A stretch of 36,612 bases of DNA from Pseudomonadota bacterium (GTDB taxonomy: Bacteria > Desulfobacterota > Desulfarculia > Desulfarculales > Desulfarculaceae): the NCBI GenBank assembly GCA_018819925.1, contig JAHJPG010000003.1, positions 1 through 36,612 on the forward strand. The letters are read 5' to 3'. Below the pieces are notes generated by a model. It saw only the letters and a program-made list of their open reading frames with translations, did not search any database and was not told the origin of the DNA. Made by a program: the position numbers and the translations under genes. Shown here in pieces: positions 7,997 through 16,076 of the stretch (positions are counted from its first letter, which is position 1; every line of letters begins with the position of its first letter).

Positions 7997-8731
7997 CTAG
8001 GCGTCGTGTTTATGCTTGCGGTGCAGCAGGCGCTTGAGCAGCCAAGTGGCCAGGGCCAACAGCACCAGCGCGCCCACGGCCAGGGCCAGGTCCTCCCAGA
8101 GGGGCTGGTGCCAGATGTAGCGCAGGCGGTCGGCGAATACGGTGATGGCCAGGGTCACCGGGATCATGCCCAAAATGGTGCCCACCACGAAATACATAAG
8201 CCTGAGCCGGGAGGCCCCGGCGGCCAGGTTGATGAGAGTGAAGGGGGCCACCGGCAGCACCCTGAGAAGGATGACCGCCGCTATGCCGTGGTCGGCCATT
8301 TTTTGGCTCACCTTGCCGATCTTGCCGCCGGTGAACTTGGAAAGGGTGTCGTGCCCGGCCAAGAAGCCCAGGCCATAGACGGCCACGGAACTGAGCAGGG
8401 CCCCGGTCAAGGCATAGGCCGCGCCCAGCCAGGGGCCGAAGATCATGCCCGTGGCCCCGATCAACAGCACCACCGGCAGCATGACCAGGCAGCCCGCGAA
8501 AAAGCAGACCAGGGCCAGCAGGGGGGCCAGGGGAAGGCCTTGGACCTGGGCGGCCCAACGGTGCAGGCTGTGCTCGTCCAGCATGCCGCTGAAGGGCCCC
8601 CAACGCCAAAAGGCGCACAGGGACAAAAGCACGGCCGGCACAATGGCCGCCTTCAAGCAGCGCCGCCAGCCCCAGTGATGGTGGGCCGGGCCCCCCGGCC
8701 CGGAGCTTGCCCTGGGTGACACATCAGCCAT
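7997..8731 (-). CDS. TVP38/TMEM64 (VTT/SNARE-associated) family membrane protein
   Basis: 244 aa with about six hydrophobic segments: near 28-45, 68-90, 93-118, 150-172, 178-200 and 215-235. The conserved VTT core is visible: LPVVLLIGATGMIFGPWLGAAYA, then GHDTLSKFTGG, then ILLRVLPVAPFTLINLAAGAS. DedA/TVP38 relatives are inner-membrane proteins implicated in lipid scrambling and envelope homeostasis; the exact substrate here is unknown. The tail is basic and His-containing (RKHKHDA). It is the upstream gene of a possible two-gene unit with the PAS-LuxR regulator (86-base gap) and is divergent from the nickel-type transporter. Confidence 0.85.
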   Translation of the reverse strand: MADVSPRASSGPGGPAHHHWGWRRCLKAAIVPAVLLSLCAFWRWGPFSGMLDEHSLHRWAAQVQGLPLAPLLALVCFFAGCLVMLPVVLLIGATGMIFGPWLGAAYALTGALLSSVAVYGLGFLAGHDTLSKFTGGKIGKVSQKMADHGIAAVILLRVLPVAPFTLINLAAGASRLRLMYFVVGTILGMIPVTLAITVFADRLRYIWHQPLWEDLALAVGALVLLALATWLLKRLLHRKHKHDA

Positions 8732-8781
8732 GCGTGGCGCTCTCCATCTTCTTTTCCGCCAAGGCCGTTCCTGGCGGGTGT

Positions 8782-8810
8782 TTGCTCAAACCAAGACCCT
8801 AGGATAACAA
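8782..8810 (+). promoter_or_regulatory. Possible sigma70 promoter for the metal transporter
   Basis: TTGCTC (8782-8787), 17-base spacer, TAACAA (8805-8810). Each hexamer matches the consensus only partly. Position is right for a transcript with a leader of about 100 bases ahead of the start at 8914. Confidence 0.35.
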
Positions 8811-8811
8811 G

Positions 8812-8875
8812 CCGCCGGGCCGGGGGCTAGCCGCAGGCGGGCACTGGAACAAACGGTCCTGGCCCCCGGCGGCGG
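8812..8875 (+). other. Long G+C-rich leader hairpin before the metal transporter
   Basis: Left arm CCGCCGGGCCGGGGGC (8812-8827) pairs with right arm GCCCCCGGCGGCGG (8862-8875) with a two-base bulge, enclosing about 34 bases. It starts near the predicted transcription start, so the whole hairpin would lie in the mRNA leader. There is no U-run. I do not recognise a known riboswitch class; a metal-responsive leader is speculation. Confidence 0.45.
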
Positions 8876-8913
8876 GAGGTGGTACCCTTGCCGCCACAAT
8901 CCGGAGGATGCCC

Positions 8914-9687
8914 ATGGAGTTACAGGTTCTTCTAGCCACCGCCATATCGATCGGCTTCATCCACACCCTCATCGGTCCGGATCATTACCTGCCCTTTATC
9001 CTTATCGGCCGGGCGCGGGGATGGCCCCTGGCCAAGGTGATCAACCTCACCGTGTGGTGCGGCATCGGCCACGTTCTCAGCTCCGTGGGCCTGGGGGTGT
9101 TGGGGGTGGCCTTCGGGGTGGCGGTGGGCCTGCTGGAAGGCGTGGAAACGGTGCGTGGCGACCTGGCCTCCTGGCTGCTCATCGGTTTCGGGGTGGCCTA
9201 TGCCGCCTGGGGTCTGCGCATCGGCCTGCGCTCCAGCGAGCACCAGCATCCTCACCCTCACCCCCACGAGCACCCCCAAGAGCCGGATTCAGGCCACCAG
9301 CACCCCCATGAGGAAAACCACGGCCACGGCCAGGCCCACACCCACCAGCACCAACACTCCCACAGCCACCTGGGCCGCCATGTCCATCCCCACGGCGACC
9401 CCAAGACGGTGACTCCATGGGCCCTGTTCATCATCTTCGTGCTGGGCCCCTGCGAACCCCTGATCCCCATCCTCATGTACCCCGCCGCCCAGGGCTCCTG
9501 GTGGGACCTTTTGTGGGTCACCCTGGCCTTTGGGGTGGTTACGGTGGGCACCATGACCGCAGTGGTGCTTTTGGTGTCCAAGGGTCTGTTGCACCTGCGT
9601 TTGGGCTGGATGGAGCGCTACGTGCATGCCTTGGCCGGGGTGATAATCGCCTTGTCCGGTCTGTCCATCAAGCTGCTGGGCTTGTAG
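8914..9687 (+). CDS. Nickel/cobalt-type transporter with His-rich loop (NiCoT/RcnA/UreH-like)
   Basis: 257 aa from the ATG at 8914. The in-frame ATG at 8908 abuts GGAGG (8903-8907), whereas 8914 sits six bases after it, so I prefer 8914. About six membrane segments flank a cytoplasmic or periplasmic loop. The first helix holds HTLIGPDHYLPF, a version of the metal-binding HxxxxDH motif of NiCoT/UreH/RcnA relatives. The loop, about residues 110-158, is packed with His-Pro and His-X repeats (HPHPHPHEHP, HTHQHQHSHSHLGRHVHPHG), as in RcnA-like metal carriers. A later FVLGPCEPLIP segment is also family-like. Whether it imports or exports, and which metal, cannot be decided. Convergence with a LarA-family nickel enzyme supports nickel. 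Confidence 0.75.
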   Translation: MELQVLLATAISIGFIHTLIGPDHYLPFILIGRARGWPLAKVINLTVWCGIGHVLSSVGLGVLGVAFGVAVGLLEGVETVRGDLASWLLIGFGVAYAAWGLRIGLRSSEHQHPHPHPHEHPQEPDSGHQHPHEENHGHGQAHTHQHQHSHSHLGRHVHPHGDPKTVTPWALFIIFVLGPCEPLIPILMYPAAQGSWWDLLWVTLAFGVVTVGTMTAVVLLVSKGLLHLRLGWMERYVHALAGVIIALSGLSIKLLGL

Positions 9688-10951
9688 GTCCGCCGGTCAG
9701 CAGGGGGCTCAAGTAGGGCCCCTCGGGCATCACCGCCACCCGGGTATGCCCGGCGCAAAGTTCGGCCAGGGCGGCGGGCAGGTCCTCCACCCACTCCAGG
9801 CCGAAGGAGCGGGCCTCATCGGCTTGCAGGCCCGGAGCATACAAAAGCACCCGCCCCAGGTGCTCCAAACACTGGAAATAGGCCTGGGCTCCCCACTGAT
9901 CCACCACGAAGTTGGCCGGGTCGCCATGTTTGGCCTTAAAACCCCGGGGAGTTGCGCAGCCGCGCACCATGCGGCAGTAGTCCTCGCCGCCCAGGCCCTG
10001 GGCGCATTCGGTGATCCACAGCACCGTGCCGCCGGGCCGGGTTATGGCCTTGGCTGCCAAGAGGCCTTTGGAGGCCTGATATAGGGTGGCGTCCAGGGGG
10101 TGGCCGCCTCCGCTGGTTATCACCAGGTCATAGGGCTCGTCCACCGGCGCCACCGTCTGGCGGGCGGCCAGGGCGCAGCCGTGCAAAAAGGCCTCGGGGA
10201 AGGCGCCGGCAAACACGCCCAGGGGCCGGCGCCGGCGGTCTATGACCACGTTGAGCATGAAATCCAGGCCGGCGGCCCGGGCCACCCGGCCCACCTGCTC
10301 CTGGAAGGGGTTGTTCTCCAGGCCGCCCGAGCGCAGGCCGGGATGGTTTATCATCTCGAAGGAGTGCATGAACTTCATGCTCTCCAGGCTGGCCAGGCCC
10401 GGCAGGATGGATTTGCCCCCGCCGGAAAAGCCGGCAAAGGGATGGGGCTCGATGAGCCCGGTGACTATCTTGAGCTGGGCCTCAAGGTAGCGGCGGTTCA
10501 CCGCGATGGGCGCGCCCTGGATGGTGTCCACCACCTCCAGAGATGAGTGGTACTGGCAGTCGTGGTTAACCACCCGCCAGTTGCCGGCCACCTCCGGGCC
10601 CAGCAGCTCTTCCACCTCCGGGCCCAGGTTGGGGCGGTGCATGCCCGTGGCGATGAGAATGGTGACGGCTTCCCGTGGGACTCCGGCCCCCAGCAGGGTG
10701 TCCAGCAGGGGCGGCAGCAATAGGCGATTGGGCACCGGCCGGGTGATGTCGCTGACCACGATGCAGGCGCTGGACTTGCCCCGGGCCAGCCTGGCCAGGG
10801 GCGGGCCGCCCAGGGGATCGGCCAGGGCGGCGGCCAGCGCGCCGGCCGGATCGGCCAGGGGGGGCACCTCGGAGGTTTGCAGAACCGCCGCCCCGGCGGG
10901 CAACTCCAGGGTCAGTTCTTCGCGGCCGCAGGGAATTTGCACGGACGGCAT
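9668..10951 (-). CDS. larA: LarA-family nickel-pincer enzyme (lactate racemase-like)
   Basis: 427 aa, typical for LarA. Residues known in Lactobacillus LarA to hold or use the nickel-pincer nucleotide have counterparts: D68 and R71 (SDITRP), H105 (GMHRP), H170 (EPHPFAG), K180 (SGGGKSILPG, the cofactor-attachment lysine), H196 (MHSFEM), and Y291, Q292 and K295 (YQASKG). LarA homologues act on a range of 2-hydroxy acids, so lactate is not assured. The start has CGGGAGGAAAC upstream. Its 3' end overlaps the 3' end of the nickel-type transporter by 20 bases. The cofactor-building larB, larC and larE genes are not in the window. Confidence 0.85.
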   Translation of the reverse strand: MPSVQIPCGREELTLELPAGAAVLQTSEVPPLADPAGALAAALADPLGGPPLARLARGKSSACIVVSDITRPVPNRLLLPPLLDTLLGAGVPREAVTILIATGMHRPNLGPEVEELLGPEVAGNWRVVNHDCQYHSSLEVVDTIQGAPIAVNRRYLEAQLKIVTGLIEPHPFAGFSGGGKSILPGLASLESMKFMHSFEMINHPGLRSGGLENNPFQEQVGRVARAAGLDFMLNVVIDRRRRPLGVFAGAFPEAFLHGCALAARQTVAPVDEPYDLVITSGGGHPLDATLYQASKGLLAAKAITRPGGTVLWITECAQGLGGEDYCRMVRGCATPRGFKAKHGDPANFVVDQWGAQAYFQCLEHLGRVLLYAPGLQADEARSFGLEWVEDLPAALAELCAGHTRVAVMPEGPYLSPLLTGGPTSPAA

Positions 10952-11145
10952 GTTTCCTCCCGGGAATCTTACCTAATATAACCCTCCCCTGGACATTCTG
11001 GCTAGGGAAGTACAACACTGGAACCCAGCGCCCAAAAGAGTTATGCTGAATTCGGTTGCCCAGGCAGGTTTTGCGCCCCGGGCAGGGGAGGGTGACGCCG
11101 CTGGCCGCAGCCCAAAAAACCTTCATAGGTAATGGGAGGAGAGAC

Positions 11146-12360
11146 ATGAAAAGGAAACTATGGCTGCTTTTGGCCTTGACCGCTGCTGTCGGCCTGGCCC
11201 TGGGCGCCGGACCGGCTCTGGCCAAAACCATCAAGATCGGCCTCATCGACTGCTACAGCGGCCCGCCCAGCACCTATACCAACGACGTGCGCGATGCCTT
11301 CAAGCTGCAAATGGACAAGGTTAACGCCAAGGGCGGCATCTGGGGCAACAAGTTCGAGATCGTCACCCGGGACACCAAGTTCAAGGTGGACCTGGGCCTG
11401 AGCCAGGCCAAGGAGCTTATCATGCGCGAGCAGGTGTCCATGCTGGTGGGCACCATCAACAGCGCCCTGGCCCTGGCCTTGGCCGACCTTTGCCAGCGGG
11501 AGAAGATCCCCTTCTTCGCCACCTTCAGCAAGAGCGCCAAGATCAGCGGCGAAAAGGGCAACCGCTACGTGTTCCAGATCACCGAGAACACCTCCATGAT
11601 CGGCAAGGCCGCCGCGGCGGGCCTGGCCAAGAAGCCCTACGTGAAATACTGGATCGCCGGCGACGACTATGAGTACGGCCATGCCGTGGCCGAGGGGGTT
11701 TGGAACAACCTCAAGAAGCTGAAACCCGAAGTGCGGCTTTTGGGCCAAAGTTGGTGGAAGGTGGGCGAGCCCGACTTCACCCCCTACATCACCGCGATTT
11801 TGTCCGCCAAGCCCGACGCGGTGATCGTGGCCACCGGCGGCCGGGACTGCGTGCCCTTCCTCAAGGCGGCGCAGGCCACCGGCTTCAACAAAAAGGTTCC
11901 CTTCTACATGCACACCGCCACCGAGTTGGCCACCCTGCGTCCGGTGGGCAAGCACGCCCCCGAAGGGGTGCTGGGCACCAGCAACTACTTCTTCTATCAT
12001 CCCGATAGCGCGGCCAACATCGCCTTCGTCAAGGAGTTCAAGGACGCCTTTGGCCGTTTGCCCACCGTGGGCGCTCTTTACGGATACATCACCGCCGAGT
12101 TGGTCACCCAGGCCTATCAGAAGGCCAAGGTCATCGACACCGAGAAGTTCATCGACGCCATCGAGGGCCTCACCGTGCAGACCCCGGTGGGCCCGGTGCA
12201 GTTGAGGGCCGAAGACCACCAGGCCCTGCTGCCCATGTACATGGGCGTTACCAAGAAGTCCCCCAAGTACGACTTCCTGGTGGCCGACGGCATCGTGACC
12301 ATCTCTCCCCAGGAGGCCGCGCCGGACCTAGAAGAGATAAAGAAGGCCCGGGGCAAGTAG
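11146..12360 (+). CDS. Periplasmic substrate-binding protein of ABC importer 1 (Peripla_BP_6/LivJ type)
   Basis: 404 aa from the ATG at 11146, chosen because GGGAGGAGAG lies just upstream; the frame is open further upstream without a plausible start. The N-terminus is a classical Sec signal (MKRKLWLLLALTAAVGLALG, cleavage probably after ALA near 26). The mature part begins KTIKIGLIDCYSGPPS and has the DAFKLQMDKVNAKGGIWGNK segment of type I periplasmic binding proteins of the HAAT family. It is followed by livHMGF. Ligand unknown: such proteins bind branched-chain amino acids, amides or aromatic and other carboxylates. It is not a close paralogue of the other two SBPs in the window. Confidence 0.88.
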   Translation: MKRKLWLLLALTAAVGLALGAGPALAKTIKIGLIDCYSGPPSTYTNDVRDAFKLQMDKVNAKGGIWGNKFEIVTRDTKFKVDLGLSQAKELIMREQVSMLVGTINSALALALADLCQREKIPFFATFSKSAKISGEKGNRYVFQITENTSMIGKAAAAGLAKKPYVKYWIAGDDYEYGHAVAEGVWNNLKKLKPEVRLLGQSWWKVGEPDFTPYITAILSAKPDAVIVATGGRDCVPFLKAAQATGFNKKVPFYMHTATELATLRPVGKHAPEGVLGTSNYFFYHPDSAANIAFVKEFKDAFGRLPTVGALYGYITAELVTQAYQKAKVIDTEKFIDAIEGLTVQTPVGPVQLRAEDHQALLPMYMGVTKKSPKYDFLVADGIVTISPQEAAPDLEEIKKARGK

Positions 12361-12384
12361 CTCCGGCCAACCACTGCAACCAAT

Positions 12385-12423
12385 GCCCGGCGGGCGGAGC
12401 GAAACAGCTCCGCCCGCCCGGGC
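12385..12423 (+). other. Strong hairpin between SBP and permease genes of importer 1
   Basis: GCCCGGCGGGCGGAGC, loop GAAACA, then GCTCCGCCCGCCCGGGC: at least nine perfect pairs next to the loop and more beyond a small mismatch. The nearest T-run (12433-12437) is about ten bases further on, so this is not a standard terminator. A hairpin here commonly protects the abundant SBP transcript end or lowers read-through into the permease genes. Confidence 0.65.
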
Positions 12424-12460
12424 GCGACGGCGTTTTTAGCCTCCGCGCCAAGAGGAGCCC

Positions 12461-13354
12461 ATGGATTTGGCAAGCCACATAACCCTGGCTGCTCTGGGGC
12501 AACAGTTGCTGGTGGGGCTCAGCCGCACCACCATTCTGTTCATCGTCAGCTCCGGTTTGAGCCTTATCCTGGGGGTGCTCAGGATCCCCAACGTCTCCCA
12601 CGGCTCCCTGTACATGATCGGGGCTTTTGTCACCTATTCGGTGGCCACCTTGATCGGCGGCCAGACCGGATTTTGGGTGGCCCTGGCCGCGGCCCCGGTG
12701 GTGGTGGGCCTGTTCAGCCTGGCCGTGGAGCGGGGCATTTTCTGCCATCTATATGAACGCGAGCATCTGATGCTCCTGTTGTTCACCTTTTCGCTCATGC
12801 TGGTGCTGGGCGATTTGGTCAAGCTCATCTGGGGGTCGGACTATCGCTCGCTATCGGCCCCGCCCATGCTGCAAGGCTCCTTCTCCCTGGCCGGCATGCC
12901 CTTTCCCCGCTACAACCTGTTTTTGCTGATGATAGGGCCATTGGTGGCCCTGGGCCTGTGGGCCCTGACCAACAAGACCAAGATCGGCAAGATAGCCCGG
13001 GCGGCGGCGGTGGACCGGGAGATGGTGGCGGCCATGGGCATCAACGTGAGTTGGGTCTTCGCCTTTGTCTTTTGCCTGGGCTGCCTCATGGCCGGCCTGG
13101 GCGGGGCCCTGGTGGCGCCCACCCAGAACATCACCCAGGGCATGGATCACACCATCATCATGGAGGCCTTCCTCATCGTTATCATCGGCGGGTTGGGCAA
13201 CATGTGGGGCGCCCTGTTGGGCGCGGCCATTTTCGGCATCACCGACTCCATCGGCATCCTGGTGTGGCCCCAGTTCGCCATCGTCTTTCCCTACGTGGCG
13301 GTGACCATCGTGCTCATATTCCGGCCCAAGGGCCTGCTCAAGAGCACCTGGTGA
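12461..13354 (+). CDS. livH: Branched-chain amino acid-type ABC permease, importer 1 (LivH)
   Basis: 297 aa, eight or so hydrophobic helices. LivH hallmarks are the early SSGLSLILGVLRIPNVSHGSLYMIGAF segment and the EAA-like cytoplasmic loop AAAVDREMVAAMGINVSWVFAFVF, followed by GGLGNMWGALLGAAIFGI. The ATG follows AGAGGAG. First of four tightly packed genes (livHMGF) after the SBP. Transport substrate not readable from sequence. Confidence 0.88.
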   Translation: MDLASHITLAALGQQLLVGLSRTTILFIVSSGLSLILGVLRIPNVSHGSLYMIGAFVTYSVATLIGGQTGFWVALAAAPVVVGLFSLAVERGIFCHLYEREHLMLLLFTFSLMLVLGDLVKLIWGSDYRSLSAPPMLQGSFSLAGMPFPRYNLFLLMIGPLVALGLWALTNKTKIGKIARAAAVDREMVAAMGINVSWVFAFVFCLGCLMAGLGGALVAPTQNITQGMDHTIIMEAFLIVIIGGLGNMWGALLGAAIFGITDSIGILVWPQFAIVFPYVAVTIVLIFRPKGLLKSTW

Positions 13355-13366
13355 GGGGGGGCGGTT

Positions 13367-14323
13367 TTGCAGCAACAAAAACTGCTCAGTTCCCGCAGCC
13401 TGATTGTGGTGGCGGTCCTGCTGGCCGCCTTGGCGCTGCTGCCCACCATGGCCAGCCGCTACTACATCTATCTGGTGGCCCTGATGATGGTCACCGGGCT
13501 CTTGGCCACCAGCCTGAACATGGTCTTGGGCTTTGGGGGCATGTATCAGTTCAACCACGCGGTGTTCTACGGGGCCGGTGCCTATGCCGCCGCCTTGCTC
13601 ACCGTGCGCGGAGGGTTCAACCCCTGGTGGGGCTATTTGCTGGGGCCGGTGATGGCCGCGGCGCTCAGCCTGCTGATGGGGATCATCTGCGTGCGCCTGA
13701 GCAAGCTGTACTTCGGCATGCTGCAAATTTCCCTGGGCAGCCTGGTGTGGGCCGTGGTGTTCCGCTGGTATTCCTTCACCGGCGGCGACGACGGCATGCA
13801 CGGAGTGCCGTCGCCCCGGCTAATCGGCTCCATAGACGGGGCCTACTACTTCGTGCTCATCGTCACCGTGGTCTGCCTGGCCTTGATGTACCTCATCGTG
13901 AACTCGCCCTTCGGCAGGGTGTTCCAGAGCATCCGCGACAACCCGGAGCGGGCCGAGGCCATCGGGGTGAACGTGCATCTGCACCAGCTCATCGGCCTGG
14001 TCATCGCCGGGTTCTTCGGAGGGGTGGCCGGCACCCTGTTCGTCACCGTCGAGGGCAGCGTGTTTCCGGACATGCTGTTCTGGACCCTGTCCCTGGAGAT
14101 AATCATCATGTGCCTGTTGGGAGGGTGGTTCACCTTCTTGGGGCCCATGCTGGGGGCGGGCATCGTGGTCAGCCTGCGGGCGGTGGTGGGCATTTACACC
14201 GACTACTGGACCATGGTGCTGGGCATCATACTCATGCTTTTGATCTTCTTCCTGCCCGAAGGGGTGTTGGGCTTTTTCACCGCCCGCCTGGGCCGCGGCC
14301 GGGCCGCGGGGGAGGGTGACTGA
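13367..14323 (+). CDS. livM: Branched-chain amino acid-type ABC permease, importer 1 (LivM)
   Basis: 318 aa. It apparently starts with TTG at 13367, five bases after a G-rich Shine-Dalgarno run at 13355-13361; no ATG is available at a sensible place. Multiple hydrophobic helices with LivM features: SLNMVLGFGGMYQFNHAVFYGAGAY near residues 45-70 and the loop RVFQSIRDNPERAEAIGVNV. The C-terminus GVLGFFTARLG is typical. It forms the heterodimeric membrane channel with LivH. The rare start codon may hold its level down. Confidence 0.88.
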   Translation: MQQQKLLSSRSLIVVAVLLAALALLPTMASRYYIYLVALMMVTGLLATSLNMVLGFGGMYQFNHAVFYGAGAYAAALLTVRGGFNPWWGYLLGPVMAAALSLLMGIICVRLSKLYFGMLQISLGSLVWAVVFRWYSFTGGDDGMHGVPSPRLIGSIDGAYYFVLIVTVVCLALMYLIVNSPFGRVFQSIRDNPERAEAIGVNVHLHQLIGLVIAGFFGGVAGTLFVTVEGSVFPDMLFWTLSLEIIIMCLLGGWFTFLGPMLGAGIVVSLRAVVGIYTDYWTMVLGIILMLLIFFLPEGVLGFFTARLGRGRAAGEGD

Positions 14324-14324
14324 G

Positions 14325-15068
14325 ATGCTCTCGGTGCAAGGCCTCAGCAAGTCCTTCGGCCCCTTCTTGGCCGTGGCCGACGCCAACCTGGAGGTGGCCA
14401 GGGGCGAGGTGGTGGCGGTGATCGGCCCCAACGGCGCGGGCAAGACCACCCTGTTCAAACTCATCACCGGCCAGCTCAAACCCGACGGCGGGCGCGTCCT
14501 TTTCAAGGGCCAGGACATCGCCGGACTGAGCCCCCACCGGGTGTGCCGCCTGGGACTCAGCCTTTCCTACCAGGTGGTGAACATATTCTCCCGCATGAGC
14601 GTTTTCGAAAACGTGCAGGTGGCGGTGTTGGCCAGGCGGCGTCAGGTGCTGCGCCTGTTCACCCCGGCGGCCCACCTGGCGGTGGATGAAACCTGGGAGA
14701 TACTGAACAGCGTGGGCCTGGCCGAAAAGGCGGCGGTGACCAGCGGCACCCTGTCCCATGGGGACAGCAAGGTGCTGGAGATGGCCATCGCCCTGGGCAA
14801 CCGTCCCGAGCTGCTCATCATGGACGAGCCCACCGCGGGCATGAGCCCCGAGGAAACCCGGGCGGCCATGGCCCTGATCCGGCGACTGAACACAGAGATG
14901 GGGCTCACCATCCTTTTCTGTGAGCACGACATGGAGCTGGTGTTCAACCTGGCCCAGCGCATCATGGTCATGCGCCAGGGGCGCACCATCGCCCAGGGCA
15001 CCTGCGATGAGGTTCGTTGCGACGAAAAGGTGCAGCAGGCCTACCTGGGAGGCCATGACCATGCTTGA
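14325..15068 (+). CDS. livG: ABC importer 1 ATPase (LivG)
   Basis: 247 aa from the ATG at 14325, eight bases after GGAGGG; a GTG at 14316 lies inside that site and is less likely. Walker A GPNGAGKTT (about 33-41), signature LSHGDSKVLEMA, Walker B LLIMDEPTAGMSPEE, H-loop EHD (about 203). The order and the LSHGD signature are typical of the LivG branch. It follows the livM stop by one base and overlaps the livF start. Confidence 0.9.
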   Translation: MLSVQGLSKSFGPFLAVADANLEVARGEVVAVIGPNGAGKTTLFKLITGQLKPDGGRVLFKGQDIAGLSPHRVCRLGLSLSYQVVNIFSRMSVFENVQVAVLARRRQVLRLFTPAAHLAVDETWEILNSVGLAEKAAVTSGTLSHGDSKVLEMAIALGNRPELLIMDEPTAGMSPEETRAAMALIRRLNTEMGLTILFCEHDMELVFNLAQRIMVMRQGRTIAQGTCDEVRCDEKVQQAYLGGHDHA

Positions 15069-15759
15069 GCTTCAGGGCGTTCACACCTACTACGGCCTCA
15101 GCCACATTCTGTTCGATGTGAGCCTGAAGGTGGCGCGCGGCGAAGTGGTTTGCCTGTTGGGGCGCAACGGCGCCGGCAAAAGCACCACCATGCGCTCCAT
15201 CATGGGCCTCACCCCGCCCAAGCGCGGGCGCATCGTGTACAAAGGCCAGGACATCACCACCATGAAACCCCATCTGCGGGCCCGCCTGGGCCTGGGCTAT
15301 GTGCCCGACGACCGCCGGGTCTTCGCCGACCTCACCGTGGGGGAAAATCTGGAGATCGTGGCCCGGCCCGGCCCGGGCAGCGAGCAGTGGGACAAGGAGC
15401 GGGTTTACAACTTTTTCCCGCCCCTGGCCGAGATCGACCACCGCCAGGCCGGCTTCCTGAGCGGCGGCGAGCAGCAGATGCTCACCATCGCCCGCGCCCT
15501 GATGACCAATCCAGACTTTTTGCTGCTGGACGAGCCCACCGAGGGCCTGGCCCCCCTGGTGGTCAAGATGCTGGCCCAGCAGATACAGAGCCTTAAACAG
15601 ACCGGGTTGACCGTGCTGTTGGCCGAACAAAACCAGGAGGTCGCCCTGGGCTTGGCTGACCGAGGCTACATCATTGACAACGGAGTGATTCGCTACTCCA
15701 GCACCATCGAAGAGCTGAGGGCCGATGAAGAAGTGCGCAAACGCTACCTCATGGTTTAG
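15061..15759 (+). CDS. livF: ABC importer 1 ATPase (LivF)
   Basis: 232 aa. I chose the ATG at 15061 because GGGAGG (15047-15052) is eight bases upstream; ATG 15055 is only two bases away from it. Walker A GRNGAGKST, Q-loop region YVPDDRRVFADLTV, signature LSGGEQQMLTIA, Walker B LLLDEPTEGLAP. The stop codon TAG forms the outermost bases of the 23-bp terminal inverted repeat of the element at 15757-16017, so the element inserted at the very end of the gene without changing the protein. Confidence 0.9.
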   Translation: MLELQGVHTYYGLSHILFDVSLKVARGEVVCLLGRNGAGKSTTMRSIMGLTPPKRGRIVYKGQDITTMKPHLRARLGLGYVPDDRRVFADLTVGENLEIVARPGPGSEQWDKERVYNFFPPLAEIDHRQAGFLSGGEQQMLTIARALMTNPDFLLLDEPTEGLAPLVVKMLAQQIQSLKQTGLTVLLAEQNQEVALGLADRGYIIDNGVIRYSSTIEELRADEEVRKRYLMV

Positions 15760-15786
15760 CCCGCATATTTCATGAGGGCCGCGCGT

Positions 15787-15908
15787 CCGGCTTCGCCAGC
15801 CGCCGGCATACTGTGTTGCTGGCTTCGCTCGGGCCTCGGCGTAGTGCTTACTACGCCAGCGGCCCTCACTTGTCGCGCGCCTTGCCTGGCCCTCCCTGGC
15901 TATGCCGG
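15787..15908 (+). repeat. Nested-palindrome intergenic repeat, copy B
   Basis: Starts CCGGCTTCGCCAGCCGCCGG, then CATACTGTG, and ends CCTGGCTATGCCGG. Nearly every base of the first 50 matches copy A. The centre has a perfect hairpin GGCGTAGT-GCTT-ACTACGCC (15838-15857). It begins 27 bases after the livF stop, in the same orientation as livF, and lies inside the terminal-inverted-repeat element. Confidence 0.75.
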
Positions 15909-15928
15909 CAATGGGTACAAACCATGCC

Positions 15929-15956
15929 TTGATAATGCGCGCGCTTTTTGCATAAC
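15929..15956 (+). promoter_or_regulatory. Possible sigma70 promoter for the sensor-kinase operon, inside the mobile element
   Basis: TTGATA (15929-15934, five of six to consensus), 16-base spacer, CATAAC (15951-15956, four of six). It would start transcripts about 110 bases before the kinase ATG at 16077. Modest match; no better candidate seen in this gap. Confidence 0.3.
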
Positions 15957-16076
15957 TGGCCTATGAATACTGGTTTGTGGCCTAATGCCACCCAGCCCTC
16001 ATGAAATATGCGGGCTAGGCCGACAGTCGGCCGCCCGGGCAAACTTAACCGACCCCATGGGTCCGGGCCGGCGGCG

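Larger units (their letters stand above)
15757..16017. mobile_element. 261-bp MITE-like element with 23-bp perfect terminal inverted repeats
   Basis: The left end 15757-15779 (starting TAGCCCGCATATTTCATG) is the exact reverse complement of 15995-16017 (ending CATGAAATATGCGGGCTA). The arms stop matching immediately outside and inside. Both outer ends are TA, which is what a TA target duplication of the IS630/Tc1-mariner type would leave; removing the element would give GTTTAGGC and keep the livF stop. No transposase is inside, so it would be non-autonomous. The interior holds repeat copy B and a possible promoter. An 8-bp inner inverted repeat (ACAAACCA at about 15917 and TGGTTTGT at 15971) adds structure. 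Alternative view: a long 3' RNA structure. It fills most of the 317-base gap between livF and the kinase gene. Confidence 0.6.

Noticed and set aside
8812-8875. Cobalamin or nickel-cobalt riboswitch
   Set aside because: A GGCGGGCACTGG stretch recalls part of a B12 leader, but the B12 box and other conserved elements are absent.
9241-9403. Tandem DNA repeat or CRISPR-like array
   Set aside because: The repetitive look comes from His and Pro codons in the transporter loop; units are irregular and no spacers exist.
10952-11145. Sigma54 promoter or GTTACC dyad upstream of importer 1
   Set aside because: Only TTACCTAA at about 10969 resembles half of the dyad and no GG-N10-GC motif was found, so importer 1 is probably not a target.
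12958-14319. 453-codon plus-strand frame across livH and livM
   Set aside because: Out of frame with two well-supported permeases; composition is Gly/His/Arg-rich without any domain.
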